DNA of 64,000 nt. Origin: an uncultured Clostridium sp. (GTDB lineage: Bacteria; Bacillota; Clostridia; Clostridiales; Clostridiaceae). A model generated the notes under the pieces. It did no database searches, was not told the origin of the DNA, and saw only the letters and a program-made list of their open reading frames with translations. Below are positions 32,948-42,313 of the stretch, piece by piece (the first letter of the stretch is position 1; every line of letters starts with the position of its first letter). The DNA is taken from assembly GCA_937927335.1 (NCBI GenBank), contig CALBDU010000024.1:52006-116005 (forward strand), read 5' to 3'. Position numbers and translations under genes: made by a program.

Positions 32948-33985
32948 ATGAGTTTGCTTGTAGACATAAAGAAAAAATTAAAGGGTTTTACCCTTAATAT
33001 ATACTTTGAAACAAAGGGTGAATATCTGGGTGTATTGGGTGCTTCAGGCTGCGGAAAAAGTATGACCCTTAAATGCATAGCCGGTATTGAGACTCCGGAT
33101 GAGGGACAAATTATCCTTAATGGAAAAACTTTATTCCACTCCAGCAAAAATATAAACCTTAAGCCCCAGGACAGAAATATCGGGTTCCTTTTTCAAAATT
33201 ATGCCCTATTTCCTCATATGACTGTGGAGGAAAACATCGGCATTGGATTATCCTGCCCAAAAAATGAAAAAGATCAAAGGGTCAGTGAAATGATAAACTC
33301 CTTTCATTTGCAGGGCCTTGAAAAAAAGTACCCAAACCAGCTTTCCGGGGGCCAGCAGCAAAGGGCTGCTCTGGCAAGGTCCATAATATACAAGCCTGAT
33401 CTGCTGCTTTTAGATGAACCCTTCTCTGCCTTGGACTCACACCTGAAGGACCAGCTTCAAACTGAGGTGTTGGATTTATTAAAGCTGTACCGTGGTCAGG
33501 TACTGATGGTCACACACAACAGGGATGAAGCCTACAGGCTGTGCAAAAACCTGGTAGTCATCGATAAAGGAATGTCTGTTTTATTCGGGGATACAAAAGA
33601 AATTTTCAGACAGCCTAAAATCATGTCTGCAGCCAGACTTACGGGCTGTAAGAATATATCAAAATGCGAAATTCTAACTCCCAGCAAATTAAAAGCCCTG
33701 GACTGGGGCATTTGCTTTGAAATGGAAGATCCCTTACCTGAAATCATAAAATATATAGGTATCCGTGCTCATGAATTCAAGCTACTAGACATAAGCCAGG
33801 CAGAAAATGAAACCAATGTAATAAAATGCAATGTTGAAAAAATTGTGGAAGACGTGTTTGAATATAACATTTATTTAAAAAACAGCATACTTTTTAAAAT
33901 AAAAAAGGAAGAATGGGACAATTGGATGGATAAGGATAATTTATATCTTAAGGTTCCTGAATCCTCAATTCTACTGCTTGAATAA
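32948..33985 (+). CDS. modC: Molybdate ABC transporter ATP-binding protein
   Basis: 345 residues. Walker A GASGCGKS (about 33), signature LSGGQQQR (about 130), Walker B LLLLDEPFSALD (about 150) and VTHNRDEAY. The C-terminal 110 residues form a degenerate TOBE region (IRAHEFKLL) that in the family senses molybdate. Last gene of the operon; hairpins follow. Confidence 0.93.
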   Translation: MSLLVDIKKKLKGFTLNIYFETKGEYLGVLGASGCGKSMTLKCIAGIETPDEGQIILNGKTLFHSSKNINLKPQDRNIGFLFQNYALFPHMTVEENIGIGLSCPKNEKDQRVSEMINSFHLQGLEKKYPNQLSGGQQQRAALARSIIYKPDLLLLDEPFSALDSHLKDQLQTEVLDLLKLYRGQVLMVTHNRDEAYRLCKNLVVIDKGMSVLFGDTKEIFRQPKIMSAARLTGCKNISKCEILTPSKLKALDWGICFEMEDPLPEIIKYIGIRAHEFKLLDISQAENETNVIKCNVEKIVEDVFEYNIYLKNSILFKIKKEEWDNWMDKDNLYLKVPESSILLLE

Positions 33986-34010
33986 AAGAAGGACTACTTC
34001 AATTTAATGA

Positions 34011-34034
34011 ACTGCCCACTATCAAGTGGACAGT
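34011..34034. repeat. Inverted repeat, possible insertion-element end
   Basis: ACTGCCCACT (34011-34020) pairs with AGTGGACAGT (34025-34034) with one mismatch. GTGGACAGT-type ends are common in clostridial IS3-like elements, but no transposase is present here. It marks the border between mod genes and the foreign-looking ABC cassette. Confidence 0.3.
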
Positions 34035-34054
34035 AAAAAAACAATATTATACAA

Positions 34055-34097
34055 CCAAGGCTTGGTTTCTCGCTTGAAGAGGAGCCAGGCCTTTTAT
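34055..34097 (+). terminator. Probable modABC terminator
   Basis: AAGGCTTGG pairs with CCAGGCCTT (one G-T pair), followed by TTATT. About 70 bases after the modC stop. Confidence 0.55.
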
Positions 34098-34192
34098 TAA
34101 CCTATTTACAACTGCAGTATTCAGTGATACAATATAGTAGTAGTAAGTAATACAGAATATCTATAATACAAAATGGTAAAGGAGTGATTGTA

Positions 34193-34519
34193 CTGGAAAA
34201 CCTAACAGAAATGCTCAAAGGTGTGCTTGAAGGTTGCGTCCTTGAAATTTTAAACCGTGGTGAAACCTACGGCTATGAAATCACGCGGCTGTTGAACGCT
34301 CTCGGTTTCACAGACGTTGTGGAAGGAACCGTCTATACTATTTTAATCCGGCTTGAAAAAAACAAGCTGGTGGATATCGAGAAAAAACACTCCAATATGG
34401 GACCACCGCGAAAGTTCTTCACGCTCAATGACGCAGGGCGTGAGGAACTGCAGAGGTTCTGGGAAAAATGGCAATTTGTATCATCAAAAATTAATGAGTT
34501 AAAGGAGAAAAAACAATGA
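34193..34519 (+). CDS. PadR-family transcriptional regulator (probable CTG start)
   Basis: 108 residues. PadR winged helix: LEGCVLEILNRGETYGYEI, then GTVYTILIRLEKNKLV and the GPPRKFFTLNDAGREEL wing. The family usually begins MENLTEMLKG; here the first codon of that segment is CTG at 34193, 8 bases after AAAGGAG (34178-34184). The earlier in-frame GTG (34184) overlaps the ribosome site. PadR repressors control adjacent exporters; the ATGA overlap with the next gene shows an operon. Confidence 0.8.
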   Translation: MENLTEMLKGVLEGCVLEILNRGETYGYEITRLLNALGFTDVVEGTVYTILIRLEKNKLVDIEKKHSNMGPPRKFFTLNDAGREELQRFWEKWQFVSSKINELKEKKQ

Positions 34520-34863
34520 ACCTTTGGGAAAAAATTACAGGTAGTGATATGACTAAACAATTGAAAGCTTTTGATTTGCGAGCGAAAAAGCTACCGACAG
34601 ATTATCAAGAGGCATGGGAAAAAATCAGTTTGAATCTTTGGCCTCACTCAGATTTCACAGGCCGCAACCTCATGCCGATTCTTGACGGTGTGCTTGGCCT
34701 GCTAGAACAAGCGGTGGCGGACGGTCAGAGCGTCCAAGAGGTTTTAGGTGATGATGTCAAGGACTTTTGTTCATCACTGGCCAGCGCCGAAGGGGCAAAG
34801 GCAATTCGCGATAAGTGGCGCGAGCAACTCAACAATAATATCGCTAAAAAATTAGGTAAATAG
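34516..34863 (+). CDS. DUF1048 family protein
   Basis: 115 residues, helical. LPTDYQEAWEKISLNLWPHSDF, LGLLEQAVADGQSVQEVLGDDVKDFCSSL match DUF1048. Function unknown; these genes sit with PadR and ABC exporters. Paralogous to the next gene. ATGA overlap with PadR. Confidence 0.85.
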   Translation: MNLWEKITGSDMTKQLKAFDLRAKKLPTDYQEAWEKISLNLWPHSDFTGRNLMPILDGVLGLLEQAVADGQSVQEVLGDDVKDFCSSLASAEGAKAIRDKWREQLNNNIAKKLGK

Positions 34864-34872
34864 GAGGATAAA

Positions 34873-35217
34873 ATGAGTATACAAGATATCATCGAAGGCA
34901 AAAAAGAATGGCGAGCACACATGGCGAGGGTCAAAGCACTCCCACAAGATTATCAGACTGTTTATAAAGAAATTCAAAAATATCTCTTTAAGGTAGGTCC
35001 TATTGAGTTAACTGAAGGAATGGGCTTGCTCTCAGGGATTGTAGACCTTTTTGAGGAAGGCGCGTTCTTAGAGAAAGGTGTGCTTGAAGTGACAGGCAGT
35101 GATGTAGCAGCTTTTTGCGACGACTTAATCAAAGATTCAAAAACTTATGCTGATATCTATCAAGAATCTGTTGACCAAGAAGTTTACAAGGCTATAAAAA
35201 AGGATACAGAAAAGTAA
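34873..35217 (+). CDS. DUF1048 family protein, second copy
   Basis: 114 residues, same fold and order as its neighbour: ALPQDYQTVYKEIQKYLFK, LLSGIVDLFEEGAFLEKGVLEVTGSDVAAFCDDL. Similarity is clear but modest, so the duplication is old. GGAGGATAAA precedes ATG 34873. Confidence 0.84.
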   Translation: MSIQDIIEGKKEWRAHMARVKALPQDYQTVYKEIQKYLFKVGPIELTEGMGLLSGIVDLFEEGAFLEKGVLEVTGSDVAAFCDDLIKDSKTYADIYQESVDQEVYKAIKKDTEK

Positions 35218-35231
35218 AAGGGGAAATTGAA

Positions 35232-35990
35232 ATGGAAAAAGCAATTAAAGTAAAAGGGCTGCAAAAGTCCTACAAGAACCTTCATGTTCTAAGGGGAGTT
35301 GATTTTGAGGTAGAAAAGGGTAGTATTTTTACTCTTCTAGGTTCCAATGGTGCTGGCAAGACGACAATTGTCAGAATACTCACCACACTGTTGAAACCAG
35401 ACAGCGGAACAGCCACCGTAAATGGCTTTGACATCGAGTCAAAGCCTGCTAGTGTGAGGCAGTCGATTAGCCTGACCGGACAATTTGCTGCCGTAGATGA
35501 GATTTTATCTGGTCGGGAAAATCTGATTATGATTGCAAAGCTTCGACATCTCGATAATCCGCATCAGGTGGCAGATGATTTACTGAAACACTTCGGTTTA
35601 ACCGATGCCGCCGATCGCATAGTTTCCACCTATTCGGGGGGTATGCGTCGTAGAATCGACATCGCAATGAGTTTGATTGGAAAACCACAGCTCATTTTCC
35701 TAGACGAACCAACCACCGGTCTTGACCCCGAGGCACGCATAGAGGTTTGGAAGACTGTAAAAGAACTTGCAGAGGGTGGCACTACGGTATTCCTGACCAC
35801 GCAGTATTTGGAGGAAGCCGAGCAACTTGCAGATCAAATTGCAATTCTACATGAGGGTAGGATTATAGTGAGTGGTACGCTTGCGGAACTAAAAAAACTA
35901 TTTCCACCTGTAAAGGTAGAATATATTGAAAAGCAACCGAGCTTAGAGGAAATATTCCTCACAATCATCGGAAAGAAGGAGGAAAAGTAA
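35232..35990 (+). CDS. ABC transporter ATP-binding protein, DrrA-like
   Basis: 252 residues. Walker A GSNGAGKTT (about 40), signature STYSGGMRRR, Walker B LIFLDEPTTGLDP, and TTQYLEEAEQLAD. The C-terminal 40 residues are a shortened DUF4162-like tail (PSLEEIFLTIIGKKEEK) where DrrA proteins have about 90. Pairs with the permease that starts one base later. Probable drug or lipid export. Confidence 0.9.
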   Translation: MEKAIKVKGLQKSYKNLHVLRGVDFEVEKGSIFTLLGSNGAGKTTIVRILTTLLKPDSGTATVNGFDIESKPASVRQSISLTGQFAAVDEILSGRENLIMIAKLRHLDNPHQVADDLLKHFGLTDAADRIVSTYSGGMRRRIDIAMSLIGKPQLIFLDEPTTGLDPEARIEVWKTVKELAEGGTTVFLTTQYLEEAEQLADQIAILHEGRIIVSGTLAELKKLFPPVKVEYIEKQPSLEEIFLTIIGKKEEK

Positions 35991-36761
35991 ATGGAAACAA
36001 TAAAGAGACACTTTTTGAGTGATATGGGCGTGATGGTTGGCCGTTCCATGCGTCATATTTTCCGTAGCATGGACACCATTATAACGGTCACTATTATGCC
36101 TATTGCTCTTATGCTATTGTTTGTATATGTGTTTGGAGGTTCTATTAAAACTGGAACAGATAACTATGTGAACTATTTGCTACCTGGCATATTGCTGATT
36201 ACAATTTCAACTGGAATCTCTTATACAGCTTACCGTCTATTTATGGATATGCAAAGCGGCATCTTCGAACGGTTTCACTCTATGCCGATTGCACGTTCAG
36301 CCGCACTATGGGGGCATGTGCTGACATCGCTGGTATCTAATGGAATTTCGGTGGCTATCATAATTCTCATAGCACTGATTATGGGTTTTCGCTCATCGGC
36401 AGGAATATTATCATGGCTCGAAGTGACTGGCTTACTCGCATTGCTTACACTAGCTTTAACCTGGATTGCCATGATTGCCGGATTGTCCGCAAAAACAGTG
36501 GACGGTGCAAGTGCCTTTTCCTATCCGCTTATTTTCCTTCCGTTTATCAGCTCCGCATTTGTACCAACTGATACGATGCCGGCAGTGGTTCACATTTTTG
36601 CTGAAAACCAACCGGTGACATCCATTGTCGACGCAATCCGCGCTTTGTTGACTGGGCAGTCTGTAGGAAATGATATTTGGATAGCTCTTGTGTGGTGTTT
36701 GGTTATCCTCATTATTGCATATCACTACGCAATGAGGGTTTATAAACGAAAAACAGTATAA
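35991..36761 (+). CDS. ABC-2 type permease, DrrB-like
   Basis: 256 residues, six predicted membrane helices, with the ABC-2 motif FERFHSMPIARSAALWGH in the cytoplasmic loop and LPFISSAFVPTDTMP near the fifth helix. It starts directly at the end of the ATPase gene. Base composition of this cassette is richer in GC than in the flanking genes, which suggests transfer. Confidence 0.9.
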   Translation: METIKRHFLSDMGVMVGRSMRHIFRSMDTIITVTIMPIALMLLFVYVFGGSIKTGTDNYVNYLLPGILLITISTGISYTAYRLFMDMQSGIFERFHSMPIARSAALWGHVLTSLVSNGISVAIIILIALIMGFRSSAGILSWLEVTGLLALLTLALTWIAMIAGLSAKTVDGASAFSYPLIFLPFISSAFVPTDTMPAVVHIFAENQPVTSIVDAIRALLTGQSVGNDIWIALVWCLVILIIAYHYAMRVYKRKTV

Positions 36762-36819
36762 TATTTGAGACATTAAAATGATAGAAGCCAAGAAAAACAT
36801 AAAGTAAGGTGATAATAAG

Positions 36820-37008
36820 ATGTGTAAATACCAGTGGATATTATGCCCTATTTGTGGCAATAAAACACGGGCTAAGATGCGTGATGATACAGTGCTTGAA
36901 AACTTCCCGCTATTTTGTCCTAAGTGTAAACAGGAAACTTTAGTCAATGTAAAACAACTGAATATTTCAATTGTCAAAGAGCCAGTCGCAAAGACGCAGA
37001 GCCTATAA
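36820..37008 (+). CDS. Cysteine-rich KTR-domain protein
   Basis: 62 residues. Zinc ribbon LCPICGNKTRAKM and FCPKCKQETLVNV, with the KTR motif between. Such small proteins are typical cargo of mobile elements and ABC-exporter cassettes. ATG 36820 follows AAGGTGATAATAAG. The last gene of the cassette; a long-loop terminator overlaps its end. Confidence 0.85.
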   Translation: MCKYQWILCPICGNKTRAKMRDDTVLENFPLFCPKCKQETLVNVKQLNISIVKEPVAKTQSL

Positions 37009-37041
37009 CATGTGAGATTGATCACTAGTTATTGGCTCTTT
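36976..37041 (+). terminator. Long-loop terminator of the ABC cassette
   Basis: AAAGAGCCA (36976-36984) pairs with TGGCTCTTT (37033-37041) across 48 bases, followed by TCTATTTTG. Part of the 5' arm is inside the coding end of the KTR gene. Confidence 0.55.
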
Positions 37042-37157
37042 CTATTTTGATACGTTGTATGCGGATTATTGAACTGGTCATATTAAAGTATAATCCTTGA
37101 ATGAAATTAACCGCTAATTTTGGAGCAGTCCATAATTTTACAAGGCTAAATATTCCC

Positions 37158-39443
37158 TTAAAACGAATAAATATCCGAAAACTCAACCTTAATCATTTCC
37201 ACTTTGTTTGTCATGAAATAGCTGGCTTTAGCACCATCTGCCTGCAGGATTGCAGGCAGAGCTACAGTAAAGGTGCTTCCCTTCCCCACTTCACTTTTTA
37301 CCTTTATAGTACCCTTATGCAGTTCAACTATGGACTTCACCAGGGATAATCCAATGCCGCTGCCTTCTGTGTTCCTTGACAGGGATTTATCCACCTGGCG
37401 AAACCTTTCAAAAATGCTTTTCTGATTCTTTTCATCAATACCTATGCCAGTATCCTTCACAGATATTTCCACCCAATCCCCTCTATCCATAAGGTTCACA
37501 TAAATGCTGCCTCCCGGATTTGTAAATTTAATTGCATTTGACAACAGGTTTAAAATTATTCTCTCAACTTTGTCACAGTCGCAGGAAATTATTTTTTCCT
37601 CAGTATTAGTATCAAAAATTATATTCAGCCGTCTTTCATTAATGTAATCGGAAACTGACTGCACAATATCCTCCGTAACCTGCACTATATTTTCATTTGA
37701 GAGATTCAGCTTTAAAAAACCTGATTCCAATTTGGACAGATCAACTATGTTATTAATGAGCTTAGTAAGCCTGTAGCAATTCTGCTTTATTACATTAATG
37801 CCATTTGCAACCTTGTCCTTCTTTAAAACCAGCAGGTTGTTTTTAAGATAATATTCAATTAACTGATCAGTACTAAAAATAACATTCAGAGGTGTTTTCA
37901 GCTCATGAGCCACATTGGTAAACAGCTCCTCCTGAAGCTTAAGCACCTCCTCCATATTCTGTTTTGCCCTCACCTCATCACTAATATCAATAGCAATAAT
38001 CAGAAACTCAACAATCTGCCTGTTCAACCCTATAATTGGCTGGTAGATAACCTTTAAAAATCTTTCATTTCCGCTGACATAATGCTTTACATGGTTAAAA
38101 CCTGCGTTCTCCTTCTGCCAGAAGTCTTGAAGCTTATTAATTATATTATTTTCCTCCATGTCCTGGAAGGTTTCAAAGTAATTTCTGCCCCGCACTTCAG
38201 AAATTGGCCCCGCCTCAGGATTAAATGTAAGCAATTCTTCATAAGCTCTATTATTAATATCCGTTATTTCAAAATCGGGATAGGAGCACCGTATAACTCC
38301 AACCTGCACATTTTCTATTATATTGTGCAGAAGATTCAACTGGGTTTTTATAAGTTCGTTTTGCTGATATTTAATTTTATCGGTAACATCGTGCACCAAA
38401 ATCAGCCCTGCCATAAAGCTGCCTGCTGAATCGTATATAGGGGTGCCGCTTAGTTCTGTGTGGAAAACACTGTTATTTGTTTTTATAATTTCTCTATAGC
38501 CCGAAATCCTCTCCCCGTTTAAAACCCTTTTAGCCGGTGAATTATCAACGGTTATTATGTTTCCTTCACCATCATATAAGGTAAGTTGCTTATGCAAGTC
38601 CTCAATATTTTTGGTTTTTTCAGTATCAAAAATAAAGCTATCCCTGCAAGCTTTATTAAACTTTTTATAATCTCCCCTTTGGTCAAAGATTACCAGTGAA
38701 TCAGACATATTTTCAATTATAGCCTCCAGCTCTTCATTTTGTTCCTCTACCATCTTCCTGTTAAGCACTTTTTCTGTTATGTCTGAGGCTGTAATTATTA
38801 AATATCTGGTTTTTGTGATTTCCACCGGCACCAGTGACAAGTCCAGGTATCGATCCTCACCGTGACAGTCGGTCCATCTAACTTCCTTGGAGTGGTATGG
38901 TTTCAGTGTTCTTTCTGCATTAAAGAAAATCTCTGCAAAGTTGCCGTACCTGGGCTGCGCAATTATTTCATAGGCTGATTTACCTATTAATTTGTCTTTG
39001 CCTTTAATACTGTAGAGTTCCATTAATTTTTCATTTAGATCCAGCAAAATACCGTGTGTAATGCTGTAAACTCCAATTCCTATATCGTTTTCACTAATGA
39101 GATTGGCTACATAGGGTAACTTATTTTCCATATTTGGGCTATGATGCACCTTTATGTAATAATATCCTTCACCTGGTGTACAGCCTTCTTTATATATAAT
39201 TGCTGCTTCAACAGCTTTTAGATTTTTTGTAAATATGAAAAGCCTATGTTTAGTTTTCATATTTTTTATGGAAAACTGTGCATCAAGTCTAAGCAGGGAG
39301 CTTATATATTCAAGTGATTTACCCACTAATTCATCTTCAGTATATCCGGTGAGTCTTATGAATTCCTCATTTATGTCAGTAACAATATTATTTACGCTAT
39401 GAATAAATGGATTTTCCATAGCTCTTTTCAGCGTATATTTCAT
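37158..39443 (-). CDS. PAS-domain hybrid-free sensor histidine kinase
   Basis: 761 residues, no membrane segment. At least three to four PAS-like modules in the first 500 residues (FIHSVNNIVTDINEEFIRLTGYTEDELVGKS at the N-terminus; YSIKGKDKLIGKSAYE; ENMSDSLVIFDQRGDYKKFN; ITDINNRAYEEL), then HisKA with H in VAHELKTPLNV (about 525) and HATPase_c: NLLSNAIKFTNPGG, VKDTGIGID, FERFRQVD, GSGIGLSLVKSIVE. A cytoplasmic sensor, probably for redox or energy, phosphorylating an unlinked response regulator, since none is adjacent. Confidence 0.9.
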   Translation of the reverse strand: MKYTLKRAMENPFIHSVNNIVTDINEEFIRLTGYTEDELVGKSLEYISSLLRLDAQFSIKNMKTKHRLFIFTKNLKAVEAAIIYKEGCTPGEGYYYIKVHHSPNMENKLPYVANLISENDIGIGVYSITHGILLDLNEKLMELYSIKGKDKLIGKSAYEIIAQPRYGNFAEIFFNAERTLKPYHSKEVRWTDCHGEDRYLDLSLVPVEITKTRYLIITASDITEKVLNRKMVEEQNEELEAIIENMSDSLVIFDQRGDYKKFNKACRDSFIFDTEKTKNIEDLHKQLTLYDGEGNIITVDNSPAKRVLNGERISGYREIIKTNNSVFHTELSGTPIYDSAGSFMAGLILVHDVTDKIKYQQNELIKTQLNLLHNIIENVQVGVIRCSYPDFEITDINNRAYEELLTFNPEAGPISEVRGRNYFETFQDMEENNIINKLQDFWQKENAGFNHVKHYVSGNERFLKVIYQPIIGLNRQIVEFLIIAIDISDEVRAKQNMEEVLKLQEELFTNVAHELKTPLNVIFSTDQLIEYYLKNNLLVLKKDKVANGINVIKQNCYRLTKLINNIVDLSKLESGFLKLNLSNENIVQVTEDIVQSVSDYINERRLNIIFDTNTEEKIISCDCDKVERIILNLLSNAIKFTNPGGSIYVNLMDRGDWVEISVKDTGIGIDEKNQKSIFERFRQVDKSLSRNTEGSGIGLSLVKSIVELHKGTIKVKSEVGKGSTFTVALPAILQADGAKASYFMTNKVEMIKVEFSDIYSF

Positions 39444-39635
39444 TACACTGCCTCCTAAAGATAATTACATATATTATTTTACAGTATTTCTTTGGAAATA
39501 CACAGATTATTCGCTAAAATTGCAAAATTTCCGCTATGATTTTTCAAAGTGACTAATAAATTTATTAATACTTGTTGTTCAAATTGAATGGTCCTATACT
39601 GAAATTAATCAAATAAAACCCTTTGTAGGTAGGTC

Positions 39636-40019
39636 ATGGAAATTAAAAATGTAAACCGTTTATATGACAACCTGGTACAGGATGGAAAATCAGATATTCA
39701 ACTGCTAAAATTAACTAGCAGCAGTCCAGGCATGATCCTTGCTGAATTAAAGCCCTTCAGCAGGCTTTCAGCCCATTACCACCGGGAAGGTCTGGAGATT
39801 TACCAGATTATAGCTGGCATAGGTACTATGGAACTGGGGCATATTCAAGATGACAGAGTTGTATGGACTGAGAGTATTTCAGTTTCAGATGGAGATGTTT
39901 TTGAGGTACCTCCTTTTGTAGTGCATAGGCTGTCAAATGAAAGCAGCCATTCACTGAGGATTATTTTCTTTGCTCCCTTTGAACACTTAGGCAATGACAG
40001 GTTTTTTATAAAGGAGTAA
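39636..40019 (+). CDS. Cupin-domain protein
   Basis: 127 residues, single cupin barrel: LSAHYHREGLEIYQIIAGIGTMELG (first motif, metal ligands H, H, E) and DVFEVPPFVVHRLSNES (second motif, H). Could be a mononuclear-metal isomerase or binding protein. Shares an operon with the PhzF gene, five bases downstream. Confidence 0.8.
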   Translation: MEIKNVNRLYDNLVQDGKSDIQLLKLTSSSPGMILAELKPFSRLSAHYHREGLEIYQIIAGIGTMELGHIQDDRVVWTESISVSDGDVFEVPPFVVHRLSNESSHSLRIIFFAPFEHLGNDRFFIKE

Positions 40020-40024
40020 TAGAC

Positions 40025-40903
40025 ATGAAGGAGCTCAAGTTTAAAAAAATCGATGCTTTTACCAAAGGTACAGCCTCAGGCAACCCTGCAGGATATATTT
40101 ATTTGGATAATGAAAGTTTGAGTGAAGCAGAAATGCAGCTCATTGCTTCTCAATTGAAGGGCTTTGTAAATGAAGCAGGCTTTTTAACAAAAACAGGCAA
40201 CAGTTGGAATTTAAAGTTTTATTCCTCTGAATGCCAGGTTCCGTTCTGCGGCCACGCTACCATTGCAATTATGTATGATCTGCTGAGCACCATGAACCAT
40301 TGTGATGATGAAGTTTTTATTGATGTAAAGGCTGGCAGATTGCCGGTGTTCAACCGGATAAAGCAGGAGGATGCAGTTTATATAATGGCTCCAGAGCCAA
40401 CCTTTTTGAACCACAAATTTACTGCATGGCAAATTGCCGATATACTGGGAATTGATGAGGCCGAAATAAGTGATGAATTGCCTGTACGTCTCATAGATGG
40501 AGGTCTTCGCACTCTTATTGTCCCCTTGAAATCGCTTAATTGCTGTCTTAAAATGTTTCCTGATCAGGAAAGACTGAAGCATTTCTCCATAAACAATAAT
40601 TTTGATATTGTTTTGACCTTTGTTGATGAAACCAGTACTGGTTCCAAGTATCGGACCAGAGTATTTGCCCCAAAATACGGGTATCTGGAGGATCCTGCCA
40701 CTGGATCCGGAAATTCAGCTTTTGGCTATTATTTAATGGATGAGAACCTGTGGGAAGAGGATTTTACCATAGAACAAGGCCCAAGTCTAAACAATCCAAA
40801 CCACGTTAAACTGAAGAAATATTCAAAAGACGGCAGAAAACGCATATTGTTTGGAGGATCAGCTACCACAAGAATTACCGGCAGCTACCTGCTGCACGGC
40901 TAA
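40025..40903 (+). CDS. PhzF-family isomerase/epimerase
   Basis: 292 residues. PhzF fold: KIDAFTKGTASGNPAGYI, catalytic Glu in NEAGFL, CQVPFCGHATIAI, and GYLEDPATGSGNSAFGYYL near the C-terminus. Enzymes of this family isomerise or reduce small dihydro-acids by acid-base catalysis. ATG 40025 after AAAGGAG. The substrate is unknown here; the upstream cupin may act in the same pathway. Confidence 0.9.
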   Translation: MKELKFKKIDAFTKGTASGNPAGYIYLDNESLSEAEMQLIASQLKGFVNEAGFLTKTGNSWNLKFYSSECQVPFCGHATIAIMYDLLSTMNHCDDEVFIDVKAGRLPVFNRIKQEDAVYIMAPEPTFLNHKFTAWQIADILGIDEAEISDELPVRLIDGGLRTLIVPLKSLNCCLKMFPDQERLKHFSINNNFDIVLTFVDETSTGSKYRTRVFAPKYGYLEDPATGSGNSAFGYYLMDENLWEEDFTIEQGPSLNNPNHVKLKKYSKDGRKRILFGGSATTRITGSYLLHG

Positions 40904-40907
40904 GAGC

Positions 40908-40936
40908 GGGCCATACATCTTGCAGATGTATGGCCC
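40908..40936 (+). terminator. Terminator after phzF-like gene
   Basis: A 13-bp perfect stem GGGCCATACATCT/AGATGTATGGCCC around TGC; TTC follows. Confidence 0.8.
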
Positions 40937-40998
40937 TTCAGCTATTTAAAACATGTAATTTCACAAAATGAATTGAAATATTATTCCTTTCCGTTTTA

Positions 40999-41007
40999 TG
41001 GTATAAT
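40999..41007 (+). promoter_or_regulatory. Extended -10 promoter of the GGDEF gene
   Basis: TGGTATAAT extended -10 about 63 bases before the start codon. No good -35 at standard spacing. Confidence 0.45.
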
Positions 41008-41069
41008 TTTTATTATATGACACAAAAATTTTCACATAATATAATTTTAAGGAAATTGGGTGAAATAAT

Positions 41070-42278
41070 ATGTTATATAAGGCTGTTAGTATTCTAAAAA
41101 ACTTATTGGCAATACCAGTATCAAAGGAACATGAAAATGAATTTGATATTGAAATTAACAAGATAAATATAGTCCGAGGTAAAATTACCGCTAAGCTATT
41201 TATAATTGTTGAGTTGCTGCAGCTTTTCACATTATTTGCAGTAAAAAAAGGGGAGCTTCTAGAAGAACCAAACATTTATTATGGAGCCATGTATTTATTC
41301 CTGATTTCTGCAATGATGGTATTTTATAAAATATTTAATACCTTTGGAAGAGATGTAGGCCGTTATCTTAATAATATAAATATAGCCGGAATATTTTTTG
41401 CAGACATTATATTAATATGGTGCGGAGGAATCTCATTGCTGGATCTGCAAAGCGGAGGTCTGTTCATTGTTTATGCTGTAGCAATACTTTGCGTTGGCGT
41501 AACCCCATTTTATAAACCCATTACCTTAATGTTTATTTATACTATCTCCCATATACCATTTCTGATATTAATACCGTACTTTCAAGTTTCGCCAAAGGTT
41601 ATATATAGTATTTATATAAATAGTACAGCCTTTGTAATCATAGCCTGGGCTATTTCCTATATGAGGTACAAGCAAATAATTCAAGACCTGAGTTATAAAA
41701 AAATTATTGAAATACAGTATAATGACCTTATGGATTCAAATAAAAAGCTAGAGGAAGCAAATAAACAGCTGGAGCAGTTTAACCAGATTGATTATCTCAC
41801 TGGTATAAATAACCGCTATGTATTTGATAAAATTATTAAAATGGAGTGGGATCGATGTAAACGTAATTTTACATCACTATCCTTGATTATGATTGATATA
41901 GATTATTTCAAAGCTTTTAACGATCATTATGGTCATCAGGCCGGGGATGAATGCTTGAAACAAATTGCACAGGTACTAAAAAGCAGCGCAGGCAGAGCAT
42001 CTGATACCATAGCCAGGTATGGAGGGGAGGAGTTTGCTGTAATACTTCCATACTTAAGAAAGGAAGGCGCTGAAAAGCTAGCTCAAAAAATAAAGAATAA
42101 TGTGGAACAGCTTAATATCCCTCATTCGTATTCCTCCATTTCAGATCATATAACAATTAGTTTAGGTGTGTATACAGTAGTTCCTTCCAATGAACTAACT
42201 GAAAAAGAATTTATAAGAATTGCAGATACTGCATTGTATAAGGCTAAGGAAGACCGCAACAAGGTTGTGGTAGCCTGA
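41070..42278 (+). CDS. Membrane-bound diguanylate cyclase
   Basis: 402 residues. Five or six membrane helices in residues 45-210 (ITAKLFIIVELLQLFTLF; LISAMMVFY; GIFFADIILIWCGG; TLMFIYTISHIPFLILI; AFVIIAWAISYM), a short coiled coil (EEANKQLEQ) and a C-terminal GGDEF domain (about 240-400) with the active motif RYGGEEFAVILP. Makes c-di-GMP, opposite to the HD-GYP protein at 8-9 kb. No RxxD inhibition site seen before GGEEF. Confidence 0.92.
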   Translation: MLYKAVSILKNLLAIPVSKEHENEFDIEINKINIVRGKITAKLFIIVELLQLFTLFAVKKGELLEEPNIYYGAMYLFLISAMMVFYKIFNTFGRDVGRYLNNINIAGIFFADIILIWCGGISLLDLQSGGLFIVYAVAILCVGVTPFYKPITLMFIYTISHIPFLILIPYFQVSPKVIYSIYINSTAFVIIAWAISYMRYKQIIQDLSYKKIIEIQYNDLMDSNKKLEEANKQLEQFNQIDYLTGINNRYVFDKIIKMEWDRCKRNFTSLSLIMIDIDYFKAFNDHYGHQAGDECLKQIAQVLKSSAGRASDTIARYGGEEFAVILPYLRKEGAEKLAQKIKNNVEQLNIPHSYSSISDHITISLGVYTVVPSNELTEKEFIRIADTALYKAKEDRNKVVVA

Positions 42279-42313
42279 AGACATTTCTATTAATTTTGAA
42301 AGGAAAAAATAAT

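Noticed and set aside
34011..34034. Complete insertion sequence
   Set aside because: Only one imperfect inverted repeat is present and there is no transposase reading frame in the 200 bases around it.
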